From positions 33,667,245-33,731,244 of the forward strand of contig NC_066316.1 of NCBI RefSeq assembly GCF_022539315.1: 64,000 nucleotides of DNA, in the 5' to 3' direction. Below the pieces are notes generated by a model. It was not told where the DNA came from. It did no database searches and was given only the letters and a program-made list of their open reading frames with translations. This document shows positions 1 through 13,700 of this stretch, piece by piece (the first letter of the stretch is position 1; each line of letters opens with the position of its first letter). The DNA comes from Serinus canaria (Eukaryota; Chordata; Aves; Passeriformes; Fringillidae). Position numbers and translations under genes: made by a program.

Positions 1-1595
1 GGCATTAGCAAACCCTAAAGTTATGGTGCCCTACCAAGTCAGCACTTGACCATTTTCAATTTCAGACATGACAGTTTACCACATCATCACATTCTCCTCT
101 CCAGACCTTATTAGCACTGGCTATCAAGCTGACAACAATGCACCACTAAGGCAGCTACTCAGTACAGTTCATGTCACTGCTCAGCAACTGATCCCTACCT
201 CGTACGAAGCGACCATCCCACCCATTACAGTAATGAGATCCTTGTGCAGTTTGTGGTCAGAAAGACCTTAGTCACATTTCACACATGACTCTCTGGACAG
301 TAAATAAATACAGAATTCTATCAGAAATAGTAAACTATTCCTTGATAAATGAGATTCAAGCATTTTTATAAATATCAATAGATATTTTTCTATTAAAATT
401 CTAAAACACACCTTGTTCTTTCTAGTGCTCTGCCAAATAATATTTTAGTACTCCTATCAGCTTGTTAGGTAACATTTATTGCCCCAATAAATCCGTAAAT
501 GTAAAAATTTTCCACAGATATAAAAAAGCAACAGTTGCTTTTAACTCCATGAAGATCTGTCTCACAAATTAAAAGTTGATCTACCCTGAATTCCAAAGAA
601 GTACACAATCAAGTAAACCTACATATAGGAGCATACATACCTAGTTAGATGAACGGGCAACTAAGAGCATACCCTTCAGTGCACATCTCCCAAATGGCAA
701 AAACGTAATTGCTCTAACAATCTTTGACTTGTCTTTGGTATTACTGAGAACCACGTTTCAAGAGTAAAGAAGAAGTCCTGGATTTGTTTACTTTTTTAAA
801 ACTAGACATGTATAAAAACTGATTTTTCATTTAATATGTCCAAAGAATTTTTGCTCTATTTATTACTAGAGGAGAATCAACTTAGAATCAACTTGCATTT
901 TGCTTGGTTTTACCTAAAGAGCTCTGGCATGGAGATGACATCTTCACTATGAATTCTACTTGTTAACTAAGCTTAAAAAAATTACTAACCCTAATCTTTA
1001 ACATACAGTTCTGTTTCCTGAAGTATTAAATAACCTCTAAAATTAAAGGTGGGATTCATTTTAAGATTAATATATCTACCATTTAGGTGTCAAAATCCAT
1101 ATTATGGTCTGTGAAAGCCTGACCAACAGAGTTCCCCTCAGAGAGGTTCATCTCTCAGTGTGTATTCAAGTAGTATAACTGAAAGTACTGAAATTTAAAA
1201 AACAAGTAAATAAATTATTGCCATAACATTATCCTCCCACTTTGCATAATTTTAAAATTAATATCTAAACGTAAATTATACTTTTCATTTTTCATTTAGT
1301 AAGCAAATGCAAATATTTATAGAGCAGACAAATGTATAAGCACAGAAATTAGATGGAGCCCTTATCAAGGTCCTTTTCACAGGACATACATCTCCACCTT
1401 GAGACGTACCACTAAGCTCCAGGCTATTTAACTGACAAAATCTAGGGAAATTGCATGAAAGGATGAAAGACAGTGTGTTTCAAAGACTGATATTTGCAGT
1501 ATCATTTGTATGGTCAAATAAACAATGAAAGATTTTTTTTTAAAACTGCATTTTAAAAAGACACAAAACAAAACCATGAGCTATTGCAAACTTGC
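1..1595. other. Intron downstream of w46 (truncated by window edge)
   Basis: AT-rich intron sequence. I searched the minus strand for the next BIRC6 exon (Asp-Thr-Pro start of the ubiquitin-like domain continuation) and did not find it. No repeat family recognised. Confidence 0.7.
1594..1595 (-). promoter_or_regulatory. GC 5' splice site of the intron after w46
   Basis: Read on the minus strand the exon end is CAG followed by gcaagt, the extended match to U1 that GC-AG introns usually need. All other donors found in this gene are GT. Confidence 0.85.
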
Positions 1596-1725
1596 CTGAC
1601 ACACGATCAAGAACCTCTGCTAGAGTTGTTGAGACAGGCAAGTGAAGAGTACGGAATTTGTGTCCAGCTCCATACATTGGATGTTGAATTACATGACTAG
1701 TAGCATTAATTCTACCTTTGTACAG
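1596..1725 (-). CDS. BIRC6: BIRC6 exon w46 (start of ubiquitin-like domain; GC donor)
   Basis: 130 nt, phase 0 to 1, reading LYKGRINATSHVIQHPMYGA to EVLDRVS. Acceptor tcttttcag. The donor is GTGTCAG|gcaagt, a GC-AG type site at 1594-1595: no GT donor near it would fit, and the expected continuation (Asp codon, G+AT) agrees with phase 1. HKFRTLHLPVSTTLAEVLD resembles the first strand pair and helix of the ubiquitin-like fold. The next exon is not in the window. Confidence 0.94.
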
Positions 1726-4700
1726 CTGAAAAGAAAAACAGTCAACATTAATTATGACTTTAACACTGAGAAATAAATTAAACCACTATGTTCTTATAAA
1801 GGCACATCAGTTAGATAAAGCAAAACTCTAAGTATGCTAAAAAAAGGAAACTAATACAGCCTTCAACTTTAGAAGTAAACAGTAAAAATACATCAAATTA
1901 GGACATGTTTAGCTTTTTAACTCCACATAATTTGTTTTGAAAGCCTACAATATTTTTAGGACCAGAAACAGTATAGTATCATCTTTGCTTTAAAAAACCC
2001 AGTCATTTTACATAGCTGTAATATGAGAGAAAAATCACATGCCTGAGACTTGCAATTATTTAGGAAACAAAAACTTAACTTTGAACCTAAATATTGAAAA
2101 ATAACAATGTACTTTGAGTAGAGAAAGATGATGTTTTTCTTCGGTTCTCACTTGAGGAGGAAGTTTATTCTAGACTTAATATCTACTTCTTGTTATTACG
2201 ACAGGTAACTAAGTCACTCTTAGTTAAACCATGGCAAATATTTTACCATAATGTATTTTAGACAGCCCTGAAGACCTGTTTATTCATTTGAACTTACAGG
2301 ACCAATGTACAATTGTGCAATGCAATTAAAAAAAAAAAAAAGGATTTCCTGACAACCAGAACTGAGCTTCTGAAAAACAGGTTTGGTATGAACATTAAAG
2401 ACAGAAATGGGGAACCAGTCTTTGAAAGGTTATGTTGTTGGATATTCTAGAAGCATATCCTGAAAATCCACATTATTTTTAAGGTTTCTCTTTGCATCTT
2501 ATAGGAGGAATCATCTCATTAAAAACACAATTTCCCAGTGTTTTTAATAAAAGAAACTGAACTATGACAACTTCAAGACATTTTTTCTGCTTTTACATAT
2601 CTAGTAACAGCTTCCTGTAAAAATCTGTTGTATGTAAAACAATTAACAGAAAACTGATGTTACCTTCACATTATCAATGGACCTGTTAATTATTCAGCCA
2701 ATTTAAAACATTTAAATGTTTGTGCTAGAACTGTATTTGTGCCTCCTTTTCCATTTTATACTATCCAACTCGGTTTCCCTGTCATATCTCCTGCAGTACT
2801 TCTGAGATGCAGATAACAAGGCAACAAATACTTTTTTCTACAGTATCTTTATCTTCATCTGGGAGTATCAGATCTTTTAAAGAAACTTGTGGGTTTGCCC
2901 TATTTTTTTAGTCACAGCCTTCAATGGAGAGCACTTCAGACATCAATTGCAATTCTGTTCCAGTGAAGCATGTGGGACCATAAAGCATACATCTGCTTTA
3001 TAAACTAATTCACATATTTGTCACTCAATTTATTCATGGCGTTTTGGCTAACTGCTGAAGCATGTCTGCCAGTTTTGACCGTGACTGATCCTTAATGATA
3101 CTGCTAAGGACTGCTGAACAGATATTGTATCTATATTTATTGCTAGTGTGTAAGGGTACTATTAAAAAGCCTTCTGTAAGATAAATTTCAGTTGTCACAT
3201 CCTTCAGAAACAGTATATTTCCAACAAATATTTCCAACAAATATTTTGTGTTATTGTAGCACAGTGCCTTGAATTTCCTTCTAAAATTATGAGTTAAAAT
3301 TCAACAGCACATTCCTTTCCAAAATTCCATAATGTGTACAGCAGTAAAAAGCTGCTGACACGTCAAACAAAGTTGAATACACTCAGACTTAAGATTTACA
3401 GGCTAAATTTATTCCACGTTTACCATAAGGTATCAAAAATTCTTACTGGACAAGGTGACTGAAGAAACAAAGTCACTTTCTCATCCTCTAGCATCAGCTG
3501 CAAAAAAAGTCTCCTAATAAATCCTGAAATATTTCCAGAGGTTGGGAGGTTCCCACGCTGAGGAGAGGACTGGAACAATTCACAGAGAACCTGAGAAGGC
3601 AAAATGATATCAGATTTAAAATATTTCTACATTTAGGTCTTTAAAATATAGCTCTACACAGCCAAAGCAGTAGGCAGTGCCCGAGATCCACTTCCAGTTA
3701 CCACACCAGCTCAGAAATGAGCACCACTGAAGAAAACACCAGCAGCAAATAAGGCCCTTAATATAAAAGTTTAAAATGCTGACTCCAGCATCAAAGTAAT
3801 TGTAAACATATAGATTTCTCAAAAAGATAAAAAAATGAAAATAAAGTAGTTATAAAACCAGATTTTGAATCCCTAAAGCAAACCTTTCCCATGGCATAAT
3901 GCACTATTACTCCCAGCCATTAACAGAGAACTGACTCAATTTTTTTACTGAAGTCTGCTTCTTCCAAGAGCATCATTACTTTTAATGCTGAAAAACCATT
4001 TTTTCATTATACTTGCATTCAGCTAGGTCTGCAAGGTTAATGAATGTGATAAAGATAGCTGAATCTGTTCTAGAAGACCAAATGCAAAGCCATATTCTGC
4101 AATACCCTGCATTTCCTTGGACACAGGTTGCACAAGCAAACTTCCCAGGAAATCTCCTTAGGTTACTAATAATAAAATATGTGTGAAGCTTGCTGTTCAA
4201 ATTCCATTTCACAAAAGTTTAGCCCTATCGAATTAAACAGTCTTTTGGAGTTCGGTCTAAAGTTTATTTCTCTAAACCAAGAGGAATACAAATCTATACA
4301 CAGGACTGGACAGCCATGCCAAAACATTTTTTAATGTTTCAGACTCAGATCAACAAGCTAACAATTTTAATATAAAAATTTTCCAGTCAATGACAGTTTA
4401 CAAAACCCCAAGTTATTATAAAGAAAGGTAAAAAACACAGAAAGTTTTCAAACATTATTATTTTTCTCTCTCACCTGTGCCATAAGTCTCTGGTTATTAG
4501 GATGGCAAGAGATGCACTGGAGGAAGAAAGCAACTGTTGCATTTTCAATTGCTGTCCGCTGCTGAGTGGTCAATCCTGTGGTTACAGTTGAAGAAAGCGA
4601 GCTGGATCTTGCACTGGTCTGCTGGGCCGTCATATTGTGTCCTCCAGAGGTAGCACCAGAATGGCACAACAGGAATAAAAGTGCTGTCCACAATGGATTG

Positions 4701-7700
4701 ACTTCAGAGCCACCCAACCAATCCTTCATCATGTGGCTGTTGCCAACTTCTGTCAGAAACCTGAGAACAGGAGCAACCAGGTCTGCCGTGATGGGCATTT
4801 TATTAAAGTGCTGTGGAACATGGTGCCTCCTGAGCCTGTCCTGGGTGATATCCATTGATTGTGCAGTGCAGTCAGAGCTAGAAGTATGGTTAAAGCAAAA
4901 ACTAGCGAGACTTCTTACAAGCAGTGAAGGCAAACCTGAGTCCAGTAACTGCTTGATAGCTTCAGGAGACTGAGATGAGGCAGCAAGAGTAGCCAGGTGA
5001 GACTCTGTTAGTGCAAGAGGGGCTTGTGCATTTTTAGAGTCATCTGTCAAAGATGAACTAAGGTCCTGCTTTTTGCTGTCATCGGTCATAGACAGTCTGT
5101 GCTGACACTGCATTGGAGGAGGAGTGATACCCATCCATCCCATCAGTAAGGAAAAATAATTTGGGTGGATATGGCACATGGAACAAAGCAAACTATCAAC
5201 AGCTTTCTTCAAAACCATGTTGCAGGGAAGAGACATGGACCAGTTAAATAGTGACCTGTAGAAGACAGAAAATTGTATCAATACATAGTCTGCCAGTTAT
5301 TTTTCTCTTTTTTATCACTGGTTCATACAATCTTTTTGCACTGTATGCTTAAATTTCTTTCACCATACTGTACTTTAAATAGATATAATCCAGCTGCACA
5401 CAAAAACCAGATTTTGTTATTTCAACAGTTGTCATACATCTCATCCATTTTTAACCAACTGCAACCTCTTTGTGCTGTCAATTCTCCAAGCTGCAAGCCA
5501 TTAGGGTCACACACATGATTCTATGTGTGTTTACAGAGGTTATTTCCATGAAGGTCTCAATTCCTTCTAAGACCTGGAAGTACTTTAACATGTTTCAAAA
5601 TTTTTTAAAATTTCCCTTATTACGCATTTTCTTAAAGATGCTGCAAAAAAATGAAAGCAGCAACAACCTTGTTTGTTGAACAACACACCCTTGTTATCCT
5701 TTCTTGACCTCAATTTAGGACACAAGTTAACAACAGAATTATTCCTCAGCTGTTCTGAAGCCCCACCTACCTTTGGCATCACATCCAAGTACTATCTGCT
5801 TGAATGCTAATCCAAACCATATGAGTGCAGAAGCTAATTTAGCTCCTGTTATCCAGATTAAATTTCAGAAAAGGTACTTGTAAAAGTAAAATGATAATTT
5901 CTTCACACAGACTTGTCCAGAGTATTTGAAGTACTTTAAAAAAAACAAAAACTAGTTCTCCAAACTGCATTCACAGTACCTTGACACCACAAGTGTTACA
6001 TTATCTTAACATTTACATACAGAGGTTAATATGCACTTCATGCCATTCGATGCTAGGTTTTTAAATTAATTTGGATGTATTATTGTATCTTGCATTCCCA
6101 CTTGAAGGCAAGGATTGTTTTCCCTTCATCTGGATGGAAATGTTATTTATTCTATGTTAAGTCTAAGGGCACCCTAGGAACTCAAGGAACTCTCTGGGTC
6201 TAACCAAAAGTCAGATTTATCACCAGTCAAAGGTTGATAAAACTCCTCCCCAACAGAAAACTCATCTCAGTGGCTAAATGATCTATAACTCTGCAAAGAC
6301 AGTCACAATTTCCAAAAGTCCACATGTAATAAAGCTACACTTAACTCTTCTCCAACTATATATTAACACAATCCAAATGCCAAAATCTTCAGGATGAGTT
6401 CATGCTCTATGAAAAATAAGGTTTTTTTCTAAATACATATTTAAAAATAACTGGGGGATTAGGGGATCCATTGGCCAAAGCAAAAATACTGAAATAGAAA
6501 ATGCGGATGATGGGAAAATATTTCCAAGAACAAAGTGATTTATCACATGAAGGAGAAACTTGGAGCTATGCCTAGAATCCATTACAATATTTCAAAAGTT
6601 ACAATATCAAAGAAAATGAAGAATACACATGAAAAGTTACTTTTCTTAGAAAAAATATTTGCCCATATAACTTTGACAAAGGTGGTTTTAAAATTTGCTC
6701 CAGATGGTGGCCTATATGAGTGATAATTTTATATTGGGCAGGAGGTGGGGGAACAGGGTCATATTATAACTTGCATACTCAAACTAGGTACAAACTATCA
6801 TTTCTCCCTGTGATGAAAACAACACACTTTCCTCCACAAGACAGGAACTCAGCTGTGAAACCCACTTTTATATATACATTTTATATAAAGCTAATTGGGC
6901 TGTCCATTTTGGAAAGTCCATTTTTATTAGCAAGTACAATTTTATTGGAAAGTACATATTTATTATAATGTATGCTGAAAAAGTATTTCTGTTAAAGAGT
7001 GGAGGGCTGGTTACGTGACAAAGGCCAGGTAGACACGCTCTGGACAGCTGACCAGGAATCGGAAAATTACCGGACCCAGCTAATCTGAGTCCCTGCACCT
7101 GCAAGGACACTGTGGCCTTGAGCATAGCTGTAGTATGATAACAAGATGCTGTAGTTGAGAGAGAGACATGAGAAAAGGGAGATGTAAGTCGTAAGGAATG
7201 AGGGAGTAAGAGGGGAACTGATACCTATAGTATAACCAGTAGAGCGTGGAAGTAGAGGGGAACTGATACCTATAGTATAACCAGAAGCTCATACATATTC
7301 TGTAATATAACATTACAGAATATGTATGAGCTTCTTACTTGTAGTGCATAAATGTCTGATGCTCTCAGCAATAAACGAAGCTTGCTGATCACTCCTATTG
7401 AGCGTCCGAGCCTCCCTCACCGTGACATTAAAGTGTGTTGCTAAAAAGACTAATTGACCTGCAATTTAAAATCCTTGAACAGATTCCCAAGATGAACAAG
7501 CTCATTTTGAATTAAAAGTTATCTACATCACTGTATCACCGAAGTGTCTTTGGAAATTGTTTTGCTCGGAGTCACATTGCACATATGTTAGAGTTCCACA
7601 TGCTTGTACCTGTAACCATAACTTATACTCTCGATACTGCTTTAATGTTTGACTGGGCTTAAAGGAGACTGGTTGTGGAAAAATATGAAGGTTTCCTAGG

Positions 7701-10700
7701 AGCAACAACAAAACCATGGGCAAAAATCCCTTCATTAACTGCAACTACATTCAACAGTACAAATCAAAGATGCCTGACTAATGCTAGATAACTTAATTTA
7801 ACAGCCATTTTTCTATAAAACGTGAAAAAATGTTATGTGGTTTTTTTGTTTTGTTTAAATGGAAGAGATAGTTAAGCGTCATAAATTGCAAATATTATAT
7901 CCTATATTTTTATTTTGGGAATCACTAAGAGTATACATTTGGTATACTTTAGGTATTTAGGGTGAACTTCTCTTTATAATGCATCAAAATGAAGAAAGTT
8001 CATAAAGATTCACTCCAGATTTTGTGCCTTCATTTCTTTCAGGTCAGGCTAGCCAGAACAGAAGTGAAAACTCCAAGAAATCATCTCCACCTTCCCAATT
8101 CTGAGAGACAAATAAAATAATGCTTCTGTAACAGCATCCTAATGAAGATCACTTATATCTACCATGAAAATTACTGCAAACAATTTCAACAAGAACAGTC
8201 CACTAAAAGACCTCATGAACAAAGCCATGAACCAGCTTACCTTTCACATATATGTAAATATACACATGGATTTCCTGTTTCATTTCAAATTTTTGGGTCT
8301 TTAAACACAATTATACCTGGAATATGTGAAGTGCAGCTTTGAGTTTAGAACTACAAAAGTATCTGTTTGGATATTTTTAGGTATCCACTCTATCAATTAG
8401 CTTCAGGCATACCACTTTCCACTACTATTTAACAATAAGTACCCTTCAAGTTGTATTATATCCGTGAGCAAAATAGTTTAATTACACAAATAATATGGTG
8501 CTAAACTTTGCTTTACTTACTCAAAGAGCTCCCTGTCCAGCAGCGCTGGCAAATCGTATTCAACGAGCAATTCGTAACTATGCCACAGAATTGCTGCTAC
8601 ACAATGCAGGTGGGAAGGAGATGGCATCAGAAGCCCATACTCTCTGGTTGAGCTGTTGGGACAGATGTAGCTGACCCGGCCACTTTTTTTCATAGCTGCA
8701 ACTCTTGCAGAATCACTGACCCATTTCAGCAATGCTTGAATTCTGTAAGACAAGATGATGTTGCACATTATAAACGAGCAAAGAAACACTCAGAGTCAAA
8801 TCAGCTTGCTGTTTTTTTGTAATCCAATTTACACATTTATCTCGTTCGGTGATGTAAAGTTTGAGAGTGAGCTCAAGCTCTTTTATCTCAAGACTCAGAT
8901 CAGAGCAAAAATTAATTAAAAAATTTTATCTTGGACAGCCAAATGTGAACCTTCTACAGAAAAAGAAAATATAGCAGGTATCTAAGTTCTGACTATTTGA
9001 GAGAAAAGTCAGTTGAAAACCAATGTTTTATCACTTTTATAAGAGCAGAAATAGAGGGACAGCATTCCCTGAAAAGGATGAAAAGAGCTAGGACAGAAAA
9101 CTGGGAGAGCTTATTCAGATTTCTGCACTTCCATGCTACCTCCTAACAATGAGGTTCCAAAAATGTTTGGTTTTGTGAAGTAATACCAAGCCACTGTTTA
9201 GCAGGTTATTTTCTGAATATGCTTCCATATGACAACCCAAATAGCATTACCTATCTTTTGTTCCAGGGTCTTGAGTTGTTCCAAGCTGATAAAGAATGTC
9301 TATTGTGGAGTCAGAAGAGAGACCATTTAATCTTCCAAACAGTAAAGGGCTATTCAGATCTTGCCGCATTCAAAAAAAAAAGGGGAGGGGAAATAATAGA
9401 AGTACTTACATACATATTTTTTTAAGTGTACTAATGACATTATTACAGAATTGCAATATTAACATTGATTTCAGTTTTCCCATTAACATAAGGATGAAAT
9501 TCCTATACACACTACTGTCTCAAAACTGCACATTTTGTATGTCCAATGTTCAGCTTTACTACGAAATGAAAAGCCATTACAACACTCATCAGACATCAAA
9601 CTTGGAGGTCTGCATAATAGGGTTTTCTTCAACATACTCCAAAAAGACATGACTAATTCCAATAGAGCTGTCAAACTTCTTGCTTTACAGAAACAAACCC
9701 TTTTTTTCAAAATGAAAGCTTATTTAACTCCAATTTCCATCAACAGGAAGATTTCCACAGATTATTTCCTATTCAGCTTCTCCTCACTGTGTTCATCCTC
9801 TGCCTTGCCACAAAGTACTTTCCTATCTAGCAACATTGCAGCAAAACAGAGCAGTCTATGCTGAAACACTAACTCATAGCAAAAGAAGTAATGGAAGCCA
9901 TTTTAAAAAGAGTGTTTTCTGATAGCAACTTCAACCTTTCCTGTTTTCCTCAAAACAGGAAAGGTTGAATTTGTTTTCTTTCATTTAGAAACTACAAAAC
10001 AGCTAAGTTGTATGAAACCATAAATATAAAACCCCCAGTTCACTAACAAAAAGCTTCTGCAAAACTTCACTGTGGGACATAGAATGAAACTGTATCTTCA
10101 TTATGTACCTCTACACATAAATATTTTCACTGTTGAGTGGTATTCAGAATTCATACTGTTCTACAGACTATTGCTGCCCAAATTCTGCTGCCTTAATTTT
10201 CCTTAGCAGCATTTGTGGCAGTGCTCTTTATTTTAAAAACATCTGGACACAGTATCTGGAGTAAGAGGCATTTAGGATACACTGTGCATCCTATGCTTCC
10301 TTCAGAACACCCATCTAATTATGAGAAACCAAACAAACTTGGTTGCACTGCTTTATCCTGGCAGGACTACCCACATACAAAGACTGTGATACTTAGAAGC
10401 CCAACAAAGCACAATGTCAAGTTCTAGCAACCCAAGCTCAGAATCAGAAAGCAACATGCAAATACCCTGTATTTGTACTTTTATACAAACAATGCTTTTA
10501 AGCAACAACTGAAAAGAAATACACTGCACTCACCTGCAGGATCACTCCCTGATGCCGAGCAATTTCTTAGAAGAATGTCAATCAATTTTAGGCCAATTCT
10601 GGTGGACTGAAGCCCAATTTTCACAAGCACAGCCTCAATGTTGGGAGAATGCATCCCACAGTAAGGGGACATTAGTAAAGCAGCACATGTCTGCAACAGA

Positions 10701-13700
10701 TTAGCAGTGGGTGCTGCAGCACTGGCCATCATTCCTTCCAAATCACTTATGTGAGTGAGGCAGTGGTGTAATAATCTTAACCATCCAATACTGAAAAGGA
10801 AAACAGAAAAATGAGCTAATGCATTATTTTATTGTATTACTTTTTACCTGTATTAGATTACAGGACAAGTACTGCAGAAAATTTCTGTGACATGATCAAA
10901 CATCATCTGAGCAAAGCAAATGACTGCATTTAAGACCATAATGAAATACACATTAGTAATGCTGTTGCAATAATTGGATTAAGATTATAGGAAAGGCAGG
11001 GTCTGTGAACAGAAAGAGTTAAGAGCCTACAAGTTTTATTACTAAGGTTTTTCAAGATTTCTCAATTCACATACATATTTCTTCCAACAGAAGAAATCCT
11101 TTCCTGCTGAGGGAAGGATGAAAGGGAAGGTGTTTATATATGGGGATGAGTGTGGGGCAGGTTTGGGTTTTATTGATTGTTGGGTTTTATTTGCTTGTGT
11201 ATTGTTTTTATTTACATCAAAATGGGTGAAATGCAACAGTAATTGGCATTAAAATTATACACCTGCACAACTTCCCTGACATTACAAACTTTTAGGATCA
11301 TACATATTTACAATAAACTACAGTGAACCTTAGGGAACCTGATTTAAAGTACATATAGAAAAAGCACAGAAATTAAAAATATGTTAGCTACTACATTTCC
11401 CTCATGTCTCTCATTCTTTGACAAAATCATTCAGAAGTTCTTTTAATAATAAATCCTGAGAAATAAACCTATTGTAATCAAATCAATTTGGAAACACATT
11501 TATTAGACTTTACACCACAATACTATTTAAACTAGAATCATGAACAAGATGGCAATCTAAGCTGCATGTAAAATAAATGGCATCTTTCACTGACAAGTTC
11601 TAAACTAGCAGGTTGTTTCCACAACTAACCTTCACCACAGTTTTAAAAAATGCAAACTTTATTATAGATCCTAAATTAGGCTTACAATTTAATTTTACAA
11701 ATCACTTACTCCTAAATCAATTGGATTAATTAATTAAAAAAGAGCAAGTTCTCTGCTATGTCTAAAATAAAATTTATGCCAAGTTTACTGAATATATGTT
11801 TCACATTACTATCATTGTTTGATTGAGATACGTACAACATTAAGCTGAAAGCTACAATAAAACATGTAAAGAAATGAGGAACATACATTAACCTTCTTTC
11901 TTCAGATACTGGTTATTGTTATGTGACTTTATTATAACCTTTTCTTAAGTAAAAATATAGTATAATTTGGCTGTAGTAATTTTCTTCACTGCTATTTAAG
12001 AGCAAAGACCAATTTCAGTTACACAGCTTTTATAAATGTACACTTATAGAATTCATGTTCTCTAAATTTACCTATGCTCTCAAAATTTTTCCCTGCAAAA
12101 GAAAGATTTTTAAAACTTTCCCAAGTTCTCTTCAAATTTAAAAAATTAAGGTTCAAAGATTAAATATTTAAAATTAATGAGTTTTAGCAATTGAGTAAGC
12201 TAAATTTAAAAACCAGCAAATGTCAGAAATCCATCTTGTAAATTAAATTCAAAGTTGGAAAATGCTGACACTTTAAAAAAATTCTTCAAGTGTCCAGTTA
12301 TTTTTATTTTTAAAATGAGTAAGAAACTCAGAATGCCACCTAAACAAATAAATGCTTTTGAAAAGAAATCTTGCTGATATGCCAGAATCATAAGAACCTT
12401 CAGCTCCTATTTCTGAAATGTTTGCAAACACCAATATTAGATATGACTTCCACAAAACATTCAATTGTTCTACTTCTACTCCTGCTCCAATACTTATATA
12501 ACTCGGTTGACTTCTTTAAGGATAAGAAGTATTTTGGCACTCCATTTTTTTTGACAACTGCCTACCCATTAAAAACACAAAATGCAACTCAAAGTGCTTT
12601 CCTGTGCCTTATATTCTCTCACCATTGCAGGGACAAAACATTCCCTTTTATATATGAAGACTAAGCATGCTACTAAAGAATGCAGAAGTACTGCTTATAT
12701 TTCCCAGTGTGGTATTCACATTCTCTGAACAGAGAATGAGACATGGTTCTCTCTCCCAGGATTTTTCCTAGGGAAGGTAGTGAGAAACTCAAGAGGAGAA
12801 AACAATTCTTATCTCTACTTGTTGCTCCTGTTGTTTGGCATATGGGGAATGTGTTAAGGAGATTGTTTACTGAGAGTAATTTGTTGTTTGGATTCTGGTA
12901 ATGGTTGTTTGGATTGATTGGCTAACTGGGTCAAAGCTGTGTCGTGACTGTCTCAGACACTGACAGGTTTTTCTTAAGTACCTCTTTAGTATAGTATAGT
13001 ATTAGAGTAATATAACATAGCTTAATAAAGCATTTGTTCAGCCTTTTGAAATCACAGAGTCAGAGCACATTATTCCCTACGTTGGGAATCAATATCCCTT
13101 CTTTGGAGAAAAAAAAGAAGGAAGAGTTTGCTACTGAAAGATCTGACTCAGAGAAGCAAACACCATAAAAACCCCAAATGCTAAACCATGAACTGGCACA
13201 AACTGTCCCCTGACACTGGAGTCTTACCTCGTTTTGGAGACCTGGTCCTCGGAGGGAAGGAAGGGGTTGTTGACGGTGGCAGAGGAGGTGTTTCCAAAGG
13301 CTGTGAGGCCCAACAGTTTGATCTGAGAGAGGCCCAGCGTGCTGGCATCCCGAGGACGATGGAGGCGAAGGCAGACAGCTGAGGCAACTTCAGCTTTTAC
13401 CAGCTGGATTTTTATATAGGTGAGACCACTCGTGATAACAGGAGTGGACAAAGGTAACATATTGACACCATCTGCGCTTATTTCAACAGACACTGATGAA
13501 GGGCAAGCTACAGAGTGAGATAAGAAGGTTTAACATTATTTTAAAATCTGTACCAGTTTGTCTTCATCATGGCTACACAGTCAGACACTACTACAGAACT
13601 GCAGCTGGAAGAACTTGACCTGGGACACGGTAGATGTTAAAAAGCACAAGCATTTTGATACATGGTATATACAGTTTATTTCAAACACTTCAGAGGAAGA

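Larger units (their letters stand above)
7000..7427 (+). mobile_element. Solo LTR of an endogenous retrovirus, antisense to BIRC6
   Basis: About 428 bp with TG...CA ends (TGGAGG at 7000, GTGACA ending at 7427). It is flanked by TTAAAG at 6992-6997 and at 7428-7433, consistent with a 6-8 bp target duplication: read as octamers, ttaaagag and ttaaagtg differ at one base. The composition differs from the surrounding AT-rich intron. It has a direct repeat of 31 bp (7209-7239 and 7254-7284), like a duplicated enhancer, an AATAAA signal at 7370-7375 and a GC-richer R/U5-like end. No gag, pol or env sequence is beside it, so it is a solo LTR. The low divergence implied by the intact ends and duplication suggests it is fairly young. 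Family not identified. Confidence 0.8.
5256..8520. other. Intron between w43 and w44
   Basis: 3.3 kb. The only clear content is the solo LTR at 7000-7427. The rest is AT-rich and featureless to me. Confidence 0.75.

Noticed and set aside
3034..3240. 68-codon minus-strand ORF with a protein-like end (SSIIKDQSRSKLADMLQQLA) in the w45-w46 intron, possibly a cryptic exon
   Set aside because: The candidate acceptors inside it lead to phase 1, while w45 ends in phase 0, so it cannot be joined in its open frame. No similarity recognised.
4566..4973. 135-codon plus-strand ORF
   Set aside because: It is the antisense shadow of the long BIRC6 exon w44.
13188..13387. ORFs on both strands around w40
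   Set aside because: Out-of-frame readings of the GC-richer exon w40; the true frame is open over the whole exon and matches BIRC6.
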